From contig JAKAYZ010000109.1 in assembly GCA_021816165.1 (NCBI GenBank), positions 1 through 7,132 on the forward strand: a DNA stretch of 7,132 nucleotides, given 5' to 3'. The notes beneath the pieces are model-generated. The model saw only the letters and a program-made list of their open reading frames with translations, searched no databases and had not been told where the DNA came from. Numbering within the stretch: position 1 is the stretch's first letter; each line of letters begins with the position of its first letter. Position numbers and translations under genes: made by a program. This DNA comes from Planctomycetota bacterium (lineage in GTDB: Bacteria > Planctomycetota > Phycisphaerae > WQYP01). This document shows, piece by piece, positions 1-5,566 of this stretch.

Positions 1-1
1 T

Positions 2-208
2 TTTTCAGATGCCTTTGCCCAAAGTCCAGCCAAGGCGGTGCAGTGGAAAGCGTTTCTCCGTAATGCCAGGTTGTCCGACGTGCCCGCCAACTTCGCGGCG
101 GTGCTCGCCTTGGTCTCTGGGTTCGCGGGTCCGGTGCTGCAAGCCGTCGCAACGGGCCGGGCATTCCATGACACCTGGCGAAACTCCGGGCCGTGGAAAA
201 CGGATTGA
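2..208 (+). CDS. C-terminal fragment of AbiEii-like nucleotidyltransferase (toxin of AbiE type IV TA system), partial at 5' end
   Basis: An open frame enters from the left edge with no start in the window and ends at TGA 206-208, giving 68 residues. It reads FSDAFAQSPAKAVQWKAFLR, then a helical stretch (DVPANFAAVLALVSGFAGPVLQAVA), and ends in TWRNSGPWKTD. The pattern of F.DAFA..P.K..QW.AFLR, a helix ending near GR.F...W, and a terminal GPW matches my recollection of the C-terminus of the AbiEii/AbiGii (DUF1814) nucleotidyltransferase family. The catalytic part would lie upstream, outside the window, as would any AbiEi antitoxin gene, which normally precedes the toxin. AbiEii proteins are known as toxins of type IV toxin-antitoxin and abortive infection systems; nothing here shows whether this copy is active. 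The gene runs tail to tail toward the Sel1 gene. No terminator hairpin is evident after the stop. The family call rests on a short tail without catalytic residues. Confidence 0.66.
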   Translation, partial: FSDAFAQSPAKAVQWKAFLRNARLSDVPANFAAVLALVSGFAGPVLQAVATGRAFHDTWRNSGPWKTD

Positions 209-640
209 AAACCATGGATCGCCTGCGGCAATGCGACTCCCGAACCTTCTGAATGTCGGTCCCCGCGCCGGCGTTGAATCAGGATTGCCTGCATTGCGTG
301 AGACTTCATTGACCCGTCAGGTCGAGGTGAATTGGCCGTCATACGCCTTGTGTACGCTCCCAACCAAACGCGGCATGTTCACATGTGTGAAGGACCGAAC
401 CGGAGCGCTGGTGGCCCAACTTATTTCCTGAAACTCCAGCGGCGTCCGCACTAAATCCGCATGGACCGCCGCATCGCGAAGCAACGCCACACTCCCAGGC
501 GAGCGATTCGCCACGTGGCAGTCGCACCCGCCCGGCGCATGACGCGGTTATCTGACCATCCACCCAGCCTGCCTGCTTTCTGCGCTTCGGTTAAACGCCG
601 CCTGCGCCCCGGATCCGGCTGTTGATTATTGCAAACGAAA
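209..640. other. Intergenic stretch with no recognisable gene
   Basis: These 432 bases separate the convergent AbiEii-like and Sel1 genes. Short frames exist on both strands, for example on the minus strand from 563 to 339 and from 514 to 317. They overlap in different frames, lack good ribosome binding sites and give peptides I cannot match to any family. Two small symmetric words are present: TTCACA-TG-TGTGAA at 378-391 and the 10-base palindrome CCGGATCCGG at 609-618. Neither is followed by a T-run, so neither is a convincing intrinsic terminator. The stretch could be the remains of an older gene, but no frame shows this. Confidence 0.55.
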
Positions 641-2053
641 TTACCTCGGACGATTCGGCCGACGGGCCGGCAGCAGGTCGCGGCCGCCGACGCGACTTAG
701 CCTGGCGCGCACGCCAGTACCGGCCTTGGCCTTTCCACGCCACCGGTTTGCGTTCGCCGGCGATCGTCGCAGGCCCCAGAGGCCGTGTGCGTACGCTGTG
801 GCAAGCATTTTCATTGCGGGTGCATATCCCGCTTGCGCAGCCCTCCTGACCCATGCTATGCCGACCTTGTTGTTGGCAAGACGGCCCTCCGCCAACAGCC
901 ACGCCCCATGAAGCATCTCGTATTTTGGGTCGCCACCGCCCGCCAAGCGAGCAAGCAGCGGAATGGTATTCGCGCTCTGCTTCGGGGTGCCCTCCAAGAA
1001 AGTCATCGCGAGCATGGATTCCGCCGACCTCCGACCCCGCGCCGCCCTCGGCAACAGGATTTGGCGCGCCCGCGCATACCATTTCACGGCGGCCGATCGG
1101 CTCTTTTTTATGCCTATGCCCCGCTGATAGCATTCCGCAAGGTTCAAAGCCGCGCCGGCGCACCCTCTCGCCGCCGCCATGCGAAACAGCTTGATCGCCT
1201 TACCATGCAGGCCGGGCCGGTCGGGCCAGTTTTGGTAAAGGTAAGCAAGATTGTTTAAGGCGCGGGCAGAACCGAGGGCAGCGGCTCGCCGATAACACGT
1301 CTCGGCTTTGGAACGGTCCAACTTGGCACCACGCCCCCTCTCGTACATCTCGCCGAGCCGCACGAGCGCAATGGCGGCTATCTCGCGCGGCCGGGACCAA
1401 TGCAGGCTCCGTATGTATTTGTGCTTGCCCGCCACGGCGGCCGCAAGTAGCCAAGTTAGCTCGGTGCGACAACTTCGCCCAACGCCCCAACCGTGTGCGT
1501 AGCACGTCGCAACCGACAGCATCGCTAAGGCCGACCCTCTCTTCGCGGAAGCCAGAAACAGGTCGCAAGCTTTTTTTCGGTCCTTCTCGACGCCATATCC
1601 GTGCAGATACATGGATCCGAGCTCGGCCAAGGCCCAGACGGACCCGCGCTCCGAGGCAGCCAAGGCCCAGCGGTGTGCCTCCGCAAAATTCCTCTGGACA
1701 CCCCATCCGTACTGGTAGGCTGACACCAATCCGCACATGGCGGAGGTTTCGCCGTCGGCAGCGGCGGTTCTTAGGAGGGCAATCGCACGGGCGTAATTCT
1801 TCGGTACGCACCGTCCGGCCAACAAGATTCTGCCAAGAAGAGCCTCCGCCGCGGGGTCGCCCCGTGCCGACGCTTTGCCCAGCCAGTGCACCGCGCTCGA
1901 TAAGCGACCCTCCGCGAATTCCACCATTGCCCGACGATAATCGCGTTGACCGCTTTCGGCAGTGTCCGTTCTCGTACAACCGCAGACGGCAAGCAGCGGC
2001 ACCACGCAAGCCAACGAAAATACCGGGCCAAGCGAAAACCGACGGAAGAACAT
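641..2053 (-). CDS. Sel1-like repeat (SLR) protein with lipoprotein-type signal peptide
   Basis: The 470-residue protein has a short basic start (MFFRRFS), a hydrophobic segment at about 8-23, and a cysteine pair AVCGC, with Cys26 a plausible lipidation site. The lipobox V-C-G-C is unusual at position -2. From about residue 38 to 445 it is built of Sel1-like repeats of about 36 residues, roughly nine or ten, some degenerate. Examples are WALAASERGSVWALAELGSM with HGYGV at 151-155, and YRRAAALGSARALNNLAYLY at 254-273. The last 20 residues are basic and non-repetitive (RPNRPR). Sel1 repeats form alpha-solenoids that bind other proteins; no enzymatic motif is visible. The frame stays open upstream to a TTG at 2084-2086 that overlaps the rhs-tip stop. 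ATG 2051-2053 is chosen because it puts the signal peptide at the N-terminus. The gene lies 29 bases after the Rhs tip and is probably co-transcribed with it. A role as immunity or envelope-associated scaffold is inference. Confidence 0.85.
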   Translation of the reverse strand: MFFRRFSLGPVFSLACVVPLLAVCGCTRTDTAESGQRDYRRAMVEFAEGRLSSAVHWLGKASARGDPAAEALLGRILLAGRCVPKNYARAIALLRTAAADGETSAMCGLVSAYQYGWGVQRNFAEAHRWALAASERGSVWALAELGSMYLHGYGVEKDRKKACDLFLASAKRGSALAMLSVATCYAHGWGVGRSCRTELTWLLAAAVAGKHKYIRSLHWSRPREIAAIALVRLGEMYERGRGAKLDRSKAETCYRRAAALGSARALNNLAYLYQNWPDRPGLHGKAIKLFRMAAARGCAGAALNLAECYQRGIGIKKSRSAAVKWYARARQILLPRAARGRRSAESMLAMTFLEGTPKQSANTIPLLARLAGGGDPKYEMLHGAWLLAEGRLANNKVGIAWVRRAAQAGYAPAMKMLATAYAHGLWGLRRSPANANRWRGKAKAGTGVRARLSRVGGRDLLPARRPNRPR

Positions 2054-2082
2054 TGCCCTATTTGTTGGTCGAATCTCTGTCG

Positions 2083-2700
2083 TCAAGGTTCACCAATAAC
2101 CTTCTTCACCACCTCCTTTGCGACCGATTTTGGGTAGTCCTCGGGGTGCACAACGGGGCCAATGTCTGGGTCTGCGTAACCGCTCGCACCGGTGCCCGGG
2201 GTGATAGCACATTTGGCCGCTGCGTGAGAGCCATTTACGAAGTTTTCCCTCTGTTCGGGCGACCCAGCTGTCACGTTTGCAGGTATCTTTCCGTCGTATA
2301 TTTGTTGGTAATAATTACTTTGCGCCCGGCCGTTCACCTGCGCCATCTTTCCCGCGTAAAGCCAGCTCGCCGCCGCGTTGACGACGCCGCCGATCCATTT
2401 GAAGGGTGCCTCTAGGGTGTTCGCCACGCCGCGCGAGATCGCTGAGACATTGATGGGTTCCGCCATGACCATGAGACCGGTCCCGATGCTCAACCCCTCC
2501 GCATCCACATTCGCCACCGGGCTGCTTTGGACGTATTCGTAAAGGTTGATTCCGCCTTGGTAACCGATCGGGTCGCGGGTAAGCCAGCGGCCTAATGTCG
2601 GCAAGTAATACCGGTTCCGCACATAATAATTCTGCGTTTCGGCATCGGCGTTGCATCTGCTGCCGCCCGTTGGAATTTTATTTTCAGCAATTGCGACCAT
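2083..2700 (-). CDS. Orphan Rhs core-tip protein with C-terminal extension (truncated Rhs)
   Basis: This is a 205-residue protein from ATG 2698-2700; a TTG immediately before it gives 206. Residues about 18-71 are the end of an Rhs repeat-associated core: DAETQNYYVRNRYYLPTLGR, then WLTRDPIGYQGGINLYEYV, then SPVANVDAEGL. The YD-repeat shell that normally precedes this (well over 1000 residues in complete Rhs proteins) is absent. An in-frame TGA lies 9 bases upstream of the TTG, and no Rhs sequence is recognisable further upstream, so this is a detached tip or a decayed remnant. In full-length Rhs proteins the shell encloses a variable C-terminal domain, often a toxin. Here the extension from about residue 72 has a moderately hydrophobic part (KWIGGVVNAAASWLYAG), then a hydrophilic Gly/Pro-rich tail with C165, H186 and ending KKVIGEP. 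I recognise no toxin motif in it. GAGG at 2708-2711, seven bases before the ATG, is a fair ribosome binding site. The Sel1 lipoprotein gene follows directly. Confidence 0.82.
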   Translation of the reverse strand: MVAIAENKIPTGGSRCNADAETQNYYVRNRYYLPTLGRWLTRDPIGYQGGINLYEYVQSSPVANVDAEGLSIGTGLMVMAEPINVSAISRGVANTLEAPFKWIGGVVNAAASWLYAGKMAQVNGRAQSNYYQQIYDGKIPANVTAGSPEQRENFVNGSHAAAKCAITPGTGASGYADPDIGPVVHPEDYPKSVAKEVVKKVIGEP

Positions 2701-2807
2701 CAATCGGCCTCAAAACTGGAATCAACAATCGGCAACATAACGCGCGGGGGTGGGGCGTGCAAGGAGGGCGCAGCGATATTTCGCACACGAATGCGTTATT
2801 GGTTTGC

Positions 2808-2828
2808 CCGCCGGGACAAGCCCGGCGG
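2808..2828. repeat. GC-rich perfect hairpin, 8-bp stem
   Basis: CCGCCGGG (2808-2815), loop ACAAG (2816-2820), CCCGGCGG (2821-2828): a perfect 8-bp stem. No T-run follows on either strand, so it does not look like an intrinsic terminator. Its left arm and loop recur as CGCCGGGACAAGC at 3261-3273 without the matching right arm. Confidence 0.8.
2809..2821 (+). repeat. 13-bp direct repeat, copy 1 (CGCCGGGACAAGC)
   Basis: This copy is identical to 3261-3273. The match stops on both sides (C against G before, C against A after). The two copies bracket 439 bases containing the palindromic elements. Confidence 0.8.
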
Positions 2829-2868
2829 CTCGCTGGGCCGTTCCCATACCGAATATTTCCACTGTTAA

Positions 2869-2930
2869 CTTTGCGAACCTCGCGGTGAGGGAAACGAGTT
2901 TGCACCGCCGAGGGTTCCAAAAGCGCAAAG
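2869..2930. repeat. Imperfect palindromic intergenic element A
   Basis: The outer arms CTTTGCG (2869-2875) and CGCAAAG (2924-2930) are perfectly complementary. Further in, AACC, TCG and CGGTG on the left match CACCG, CGA and GGTT on the right with a few unpaired bases. The element shares TTTGCACCGCCGAG (2899-2912) with element C. Dispersed repeats of this sort are, from memory, frequent between genes in planctomycetes and verrucomicrobia. Confidence 0.65.
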
Positions 2931-2966
2931 ACCTGCGAATCTGATTATTTCGTAGTTTCCAATTCT

Positions 2967-3085
2967 CTCCGTGGCTCCGCGGCTCTGTGCGAGATATAAA
3001 AACCTCTCTGTGTGAAATAATGTATCATGCCGATGGCATGATGATGTTTGTTGTTTTTAGCGCGCAGAGAAAAGGAGCCACAGAG
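2967..3085. repeat. Imperfect inverted repeat element B with internal direct repeats
   Basis: The left arm CTCCGTGGCTCC (2967-2978) pairs with GGAGCCACAGAG (3074-3085) at 11 of 12 positions. A weaker inner pair is GCTCTGTGCG at about 2982-2991 with GCGCAGAGA at 3062-3070. Two near-identical direct repeats lie inside, CTCTGTGCGAGAT (2983-2995) and CTCTGTGTGAAAT (3006-3018), 11 of 13 identical and 23 bases apart. The short perfect hairpin at 3024-3042 sits near its centre. Confidence 0.65.
3024..3042. repeat. Perfect 8-bp hairpin with 3-nt loop
   Basis: ATCATGCC (3024-3031), loop GAT, GGCATGAT (3035-3042). A T-rich stretch (3047-3058) follows on the plus strand, but four bases separate it from the stem and no plus-strand gene lies upstream. 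A terminator role is therefore doubtful; it may instead be the apex of element B or a protein-binding site. Confidence 0.7.
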
Positions 3086-3155
3086 GTTGTTTCACTGGGT
3101 CAATCGCGCAATACTGGCCGCATCATGACGATTGGGCAGGCCCATATCCAATATG

Positions 3156-3230
3156 CTTGGCGTTTCTTGGCGTCCTCCGCGCCCTTAGCGGTGAATCAGG
3201 GTAACTATTTGCACCGCCGAGAGCGCCAAG
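3156..3230. repeat. Imperfect palindromic intergenic element C
   Basis: CTTGGCG occurs twice on the left (3156-3162 and 3166-3172) and pairs with CGCCAAG (3224-3230). The inner parts GCGGTG (3188-3193) and CACCGC (3212-3217) also pair. TTTGCACCGCCGAG at 3208-3221 is identical to 2899-2912 in element A, so the two are related copies. Confidence 0.65.
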
Positions 3231-3260
3231 AACTCGGGGGATTTTCATTGAATTGAAACG

Positions 3261-3273
3261 CGCCGGGACAAGC
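3261..3273 (+). repeat. 13-bp direct repeat, copy 2 (CGCCGGGACAAGC)
   Basis: Identical to 2809-2821. Unlike copy 1, it is not followed by the complementary CCCGGCGG, so it does not form the hairpin. Confidence 0.8.
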
Positions 3274-3428
3274 ATGGGGCCGTGTAATCCTGCCGGATCG
3301 CAGGCGGTTGCCGTGTGCATTTTACAGTTGGGGCGTTGCGAGGCGCTTGGCTGCCTGTTCATCAACGGCTAAACTTTGGCCGATGCGTAGGAAAGGCGAT
3401 AGCAACGTTACACACCGGGTGGCCACAT

Positions 3429-4286
3429 ATGTCGCTTGAGCTTTCCGTTCTGGCCAGCGGATCAACTGGTAATTGCTCTCTGGTACGTACGCCGAGCGGT
3501 TTGATGCTGATCGATGCCGGCATCGGCCCGCGTGCCGCCGCCAAACGGATGACAGGTTTGGGCGTCTCGACGGCGGACATCAAGGCTATCTGTCTCACGC
3601 ATTTGGATGTTGACCATTTCAATCCGACTTGGATTAACCAGATCATCGCCGGCCGCATGACGGTTTATTGTCCGGAGGATCAAGCGGCAGAACTGCACTC
3701 CCATGCTCGCCGCGTCAAAAGGCTAGACGATTTGCGTCCGCACATCCGGCTGTTTAATGGTGACGCCTTTGAACCGTTGCCCGGCGTAAGATGCGTTACC
3801 ATGCGGGTGGCACATGATAAACAGGGTTCGCATGCCTACCGGATTGATTGCGGTAAGGAGCGGCTGGCCTATGCTACCGATCTGGGGCACGCGCCCGCAC
3901 CACTGATTAATTTTTTCATGGGAACCACCATTCTGGCTGTGGAGAGCAACTACGATCCGGATATGCAGTTAAGCAGCCTGCGTCCCCAACGGCTTAAACA
4001 CCGCATCATGGGCGGGGCGGGGCATTTATCCAATGCGCAGGCGTTTGAGCTGGTGCAAGGTGTGTTTAATGCGGCGGCGCGTGACGCTGCCACCCCGCTG
4101 CCATCACACGTTGTGCTGCTGCATCGCAGTCGGCAATGTAACTGTCCGGAAATTGTCACGCGGGTATTTTCAGCCGATGCTCGCATACACATGCGTCTGA
4201 CCCTTTCCCATCCATTTGAGCGCACCGATTGGCTCAGACCGGTAGAGCGGGCGGCATTGCCGGGGGAACAATTAAGACTGTTTTAG
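3429..4286 (+). CDS. Metallo-beta-lactamase-fold hydrolase, YycJ/WalJ-like
   Basis: The 285-residue protein begins MSLELSVLASGSTGNCSLVR, the start typical of YycJ/WalJ-type MBL proteins, which are thought to act as nucleases. Motifs in order are LIDAG (27-31), the metal motif THLDVDH (57-63), VAHDKQGSHAYRI (127-139), ATDLG (149-153), ESNYD (172-176), GHLSN (198-202) and VVLLHRSRQCNCPE (228-241). Likely ligands are H58, D62, H63, H129, D151 and H232. The usual HxHxDH is HxDxDH here, with Asp60 in place of the second histidine, a form also found in ComEC-type MBL domains. ATG 3429-3431 is chosen because family homology begins there and GGGTGG (3417-3422) lies six bases upstream. The frame continues upstream to ATG 3315, but those 38 residues look non-coding. 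Its end converges on the delta-prime gene with a 65-base gap and no clear terminator. The substrate cannot be told from sequence. Confidence 0.88.
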   Translation: MSLELSVLASGSTGNCSLVRTPSGLMLIDAGIGPRAAAKRMTGLGVSTADIKAICLTHLDVDHFNPTWINQIIAGRMTVYCPEDQAAELHSHARRVKRLDDLRPHIRLFNGDAFEPLPGVRCVTMRVAHDKQGSHAYRIDCGKERLAYATDLGHAPAPLINFFMGTTILAVESNYDPDMQLSSLRPQRLKHRIMGGAGHLSNAQAFELVQGVFNAAARDAATPLPSHVVLLHRSRQCNCPEIVTRVFSADARIHMRLTLSHPFERTDWLRPVERAALPGEQLRLF

Positions 4287-4351
4287 GTGCCGTACAGGTT
4301 GGTTGCCTTATTGGGTTGACGACTGCGAGGCTTGTGGCAAACAGAGGCCAA

Positions 4352-5566
4352 TCAGAGGGCACCTCGAAGCACCGCCTCGATAGAAACGCATGCATTCATA
4401 ATGGCGGTGGGCTGATGGACGTTGGCATCAAGTTGACCGGCGGCCGCGGCGCAGATGTCCATGCACGGCTTGACCCGGGCGTAATCGACGCCGCCCACTG
4501 TCGATGGCATTGCAAATTCTACATTACGGCCGACGACTGATCGCAATCGATCGCTAAGCCACAGTTCAATCAGTGCAAACATCAAAATCCCGCCGTCCCG
4601 GGTGGAGCGATCTTTGCTGGCGGACGGATCATGGCCGACGAATATCCCCGCCATGGTCTCGGCTCCCTCACTGATGACGGTCGCCACATCGCCGGCACCG
4701 GCCTGGCCGAGTAATAAATGATCCATCGCATGCGCCAGACGGTTGGCAACGGCAATGATGTCGCCTTCGGATGAGGTTTTGCTGGATTTTTTGCGCGATG
4801 TTGTGGAGGCTTCAGATCGTCGCCATGAGGCAATTCGGCCGAGGCTGTTTTCTGAAATCCGGGCCAGCAGCCCGGCGTCTTGAGTGCTGAAGCCCTCCTG
4901 GGCGAGGTACTGCACCACTACGTCGGAGGGAAGGGGCAGAAATGCCACTTGCTGCGATCGACTGCGAATGGTGGATATTAAATCACTTACGGTGCCGGTA
5001 CACATGACGATGTACGTCAGGGGCGGGGGTTCTTCCAGGGCTTTAAGCAGGGCATTTTGCGCCACGGGCTGCATGAGGTCGGCCTCGTCGATGATAAACC
5101 ATTTGCCGCGGCCCAATTGAGAATGTTTATAAAGTTTGCTCTCGACGCGATGATCGGGGGAATCGTCACCGATCATTTCACCGCGGATGATGTCGATACC
5201 CAGCGTGGTGCGCCGGGAACGCCCACCGCGATCATATACGCCGCCCAATTGTCGATTGATCAGGTGCAAATCGGGGTGCACCTGTTCATCGCACGCTTTG
5301 CATGCTGGGCATTGATTGCAAGGCTCCACGAGCAGAAAATCTTCCGGCAATGATGTGAGGATCGGGCCGCGATTGGCCCGGCGCAGCGGGTTGGGACACA
5401 GTTGACACTTGGCGAACGCCAGTGCCGTCCGATACTTGCCCACGCCCATGGGGCCATGGAATATCCAGGTGGACGCCAGGCGACCGGATGCCAGCGCCCG
5501 CTGAAGTTGGCCCAATGCCTTCGGTTGTCCGATGATGGACCATAGCATCATTGCGACGCCTGTCAT
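4352..5566 (-). CDS. holB: DNA polymerase III delta-prime subunit (clamp loader)
   Basis: The 404-residue protein has the AAA+ layout of the clamp-loader delta-prime subunit, which helps load the sliding clamp onto primed DNA in the replisome. Seen in order: SIIGQPKALGQLQRAL (10-25); Walker A GPMGVGKY (38-45) with Tyr in place of Ser/Thr, so ATP binding is doubtful, as in other delta-prime proteins; a zinc module with C57 (or C54) and C83, C86, C89, C92, followed by HPDLHLI; Walker B WFIIDEADLM (156-165); NALLKALEEPP (171-181); and TIRSRSQQ (199-206), where the usual SRC motif reads SRS. A Ser/Lys-rich linker (about 251-266) precedes the less conserved collar domain. The ATG at 5564-5566 overlaps the aminotransferase stop (ATGA). 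ATGs at codons 6 and 7 are possible but have poorer context. A 40-residue insertion with DRGGRSRRTTLGID after the zinc module resembles the region where related proteins check DNA and ATP. Confidence 0.9.
   Translation of the reverse strand: MTGVAMMLWSIIGQPKALGQLQRALASGRLASTWIFHGPMGVGKYRTALAFAKCQLCPNPLRRANRGPILTSLPEDFLLVEPCNQCPACKACDEQVHPDLHLINRQLGGVYDRGGRSRRTTLGIDIIRGEMIGDDSPDHRVESKLYKHSQLGRGKWFIIDEADLMQPVAQNALLKALEEPPPLTYIVMCTGTVSDLISTIRSRSQQVAFLPLPSDVVVQYLAQEGFSTQDAGLLARISENSLGRIASWRRSEASTTSRKKSSKTSSEGDIIAVANRLAHAMDHLLLGQAGAGDVATVISEGAETMAGIFVGHDPSASKDRSTRDGGILMFALIELWLSDRLRSVVGRNVEFAMPSTVGGVDYARVKPCMDICAAAAGQLDANVHQPTAIMNACVSIEAVLRGAL

Larger units (their letters stand above)
2704..3428. 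other. Repeat-rich intergenic region between divergent rhs-tip and MBL genes
   Basis: About 725 non-coding bases. The region holds a GC-rich hairpin (2808-2828), imperfect palindromic elements at 2869-2930, 2967-3085 and 3156-3230, a perfect short hairpin at 3024-3042, and a 13-base direct repeat at 2809-2821 and 3261-3273. Short frames across it translate the repeats themselves (both show a LHRR motif) and are not believable genes. Because the flanking genes diverge, promoters for both should lie here, but I find no convincing -35/-10 pair. Confidence 0.75.

Noticed and set aside
378..391. TTCACA-TG-TGTGAA inverted repeat as an operator
   Set aside because: A short palindrome of this size is expected by chance in a window this long, and no start codon of a supported gene lies nearby.
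9..431. Plus-strand frame starting at ATG 9
   Set aside because: It overlaps the AbiEii-like tail in another frame, and its composition (Pro/Arg/Cys-rich, no motif) looks non-coding.
317..563. Minus-strand frames in the left intergenic stretch
   Set aside because: Two overlapping frames with similar openness, no ribosome site and no recognised motif; not enough to call a gene or pseudogene.
591..1163. Minus-strand 190-codon frame overlapping the Sel1 3' end
   Set aside because: It is out of frame with the Sel1 repeats, which clearly define the coding frame, and has no recognisable domain.
1200..2009. Minus-strand 269-codon frame inside the Sel1 gene
   Set aside because: Alternative frame of a GC-rich gene; Arg/Gly-rich, with none of the Sel1 periodicity.
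1495..2415. Long plus-strand open frame of 306 codons
   Set aside because: It is antisense to the Sel1 and Rhs-tip genes, is rich in Arg/Pro as expected for a GC-rich shadow frame, and shows no domain.
2808..3230. CRISPR array
   Set aside because: The repeats are few, unequal in length and palindromic, with no regular spacer spacing and no cas gene.
2987..3256. Plus-strand frame of 89 codons
   Set aside because: It translates palindromic elements B and C; the LHRR tail also appears in another frame over element A (2750-2944), showing that the repeats, not a gene, create it.
4287..4351. Bidirectional terminator between the convergent MBL and holB genes
   Set aside because: I looked for a GC-rich stem followed by a T-run on either strand and saw only weak pairing (TTGCC with GGCAA) with no T-run.
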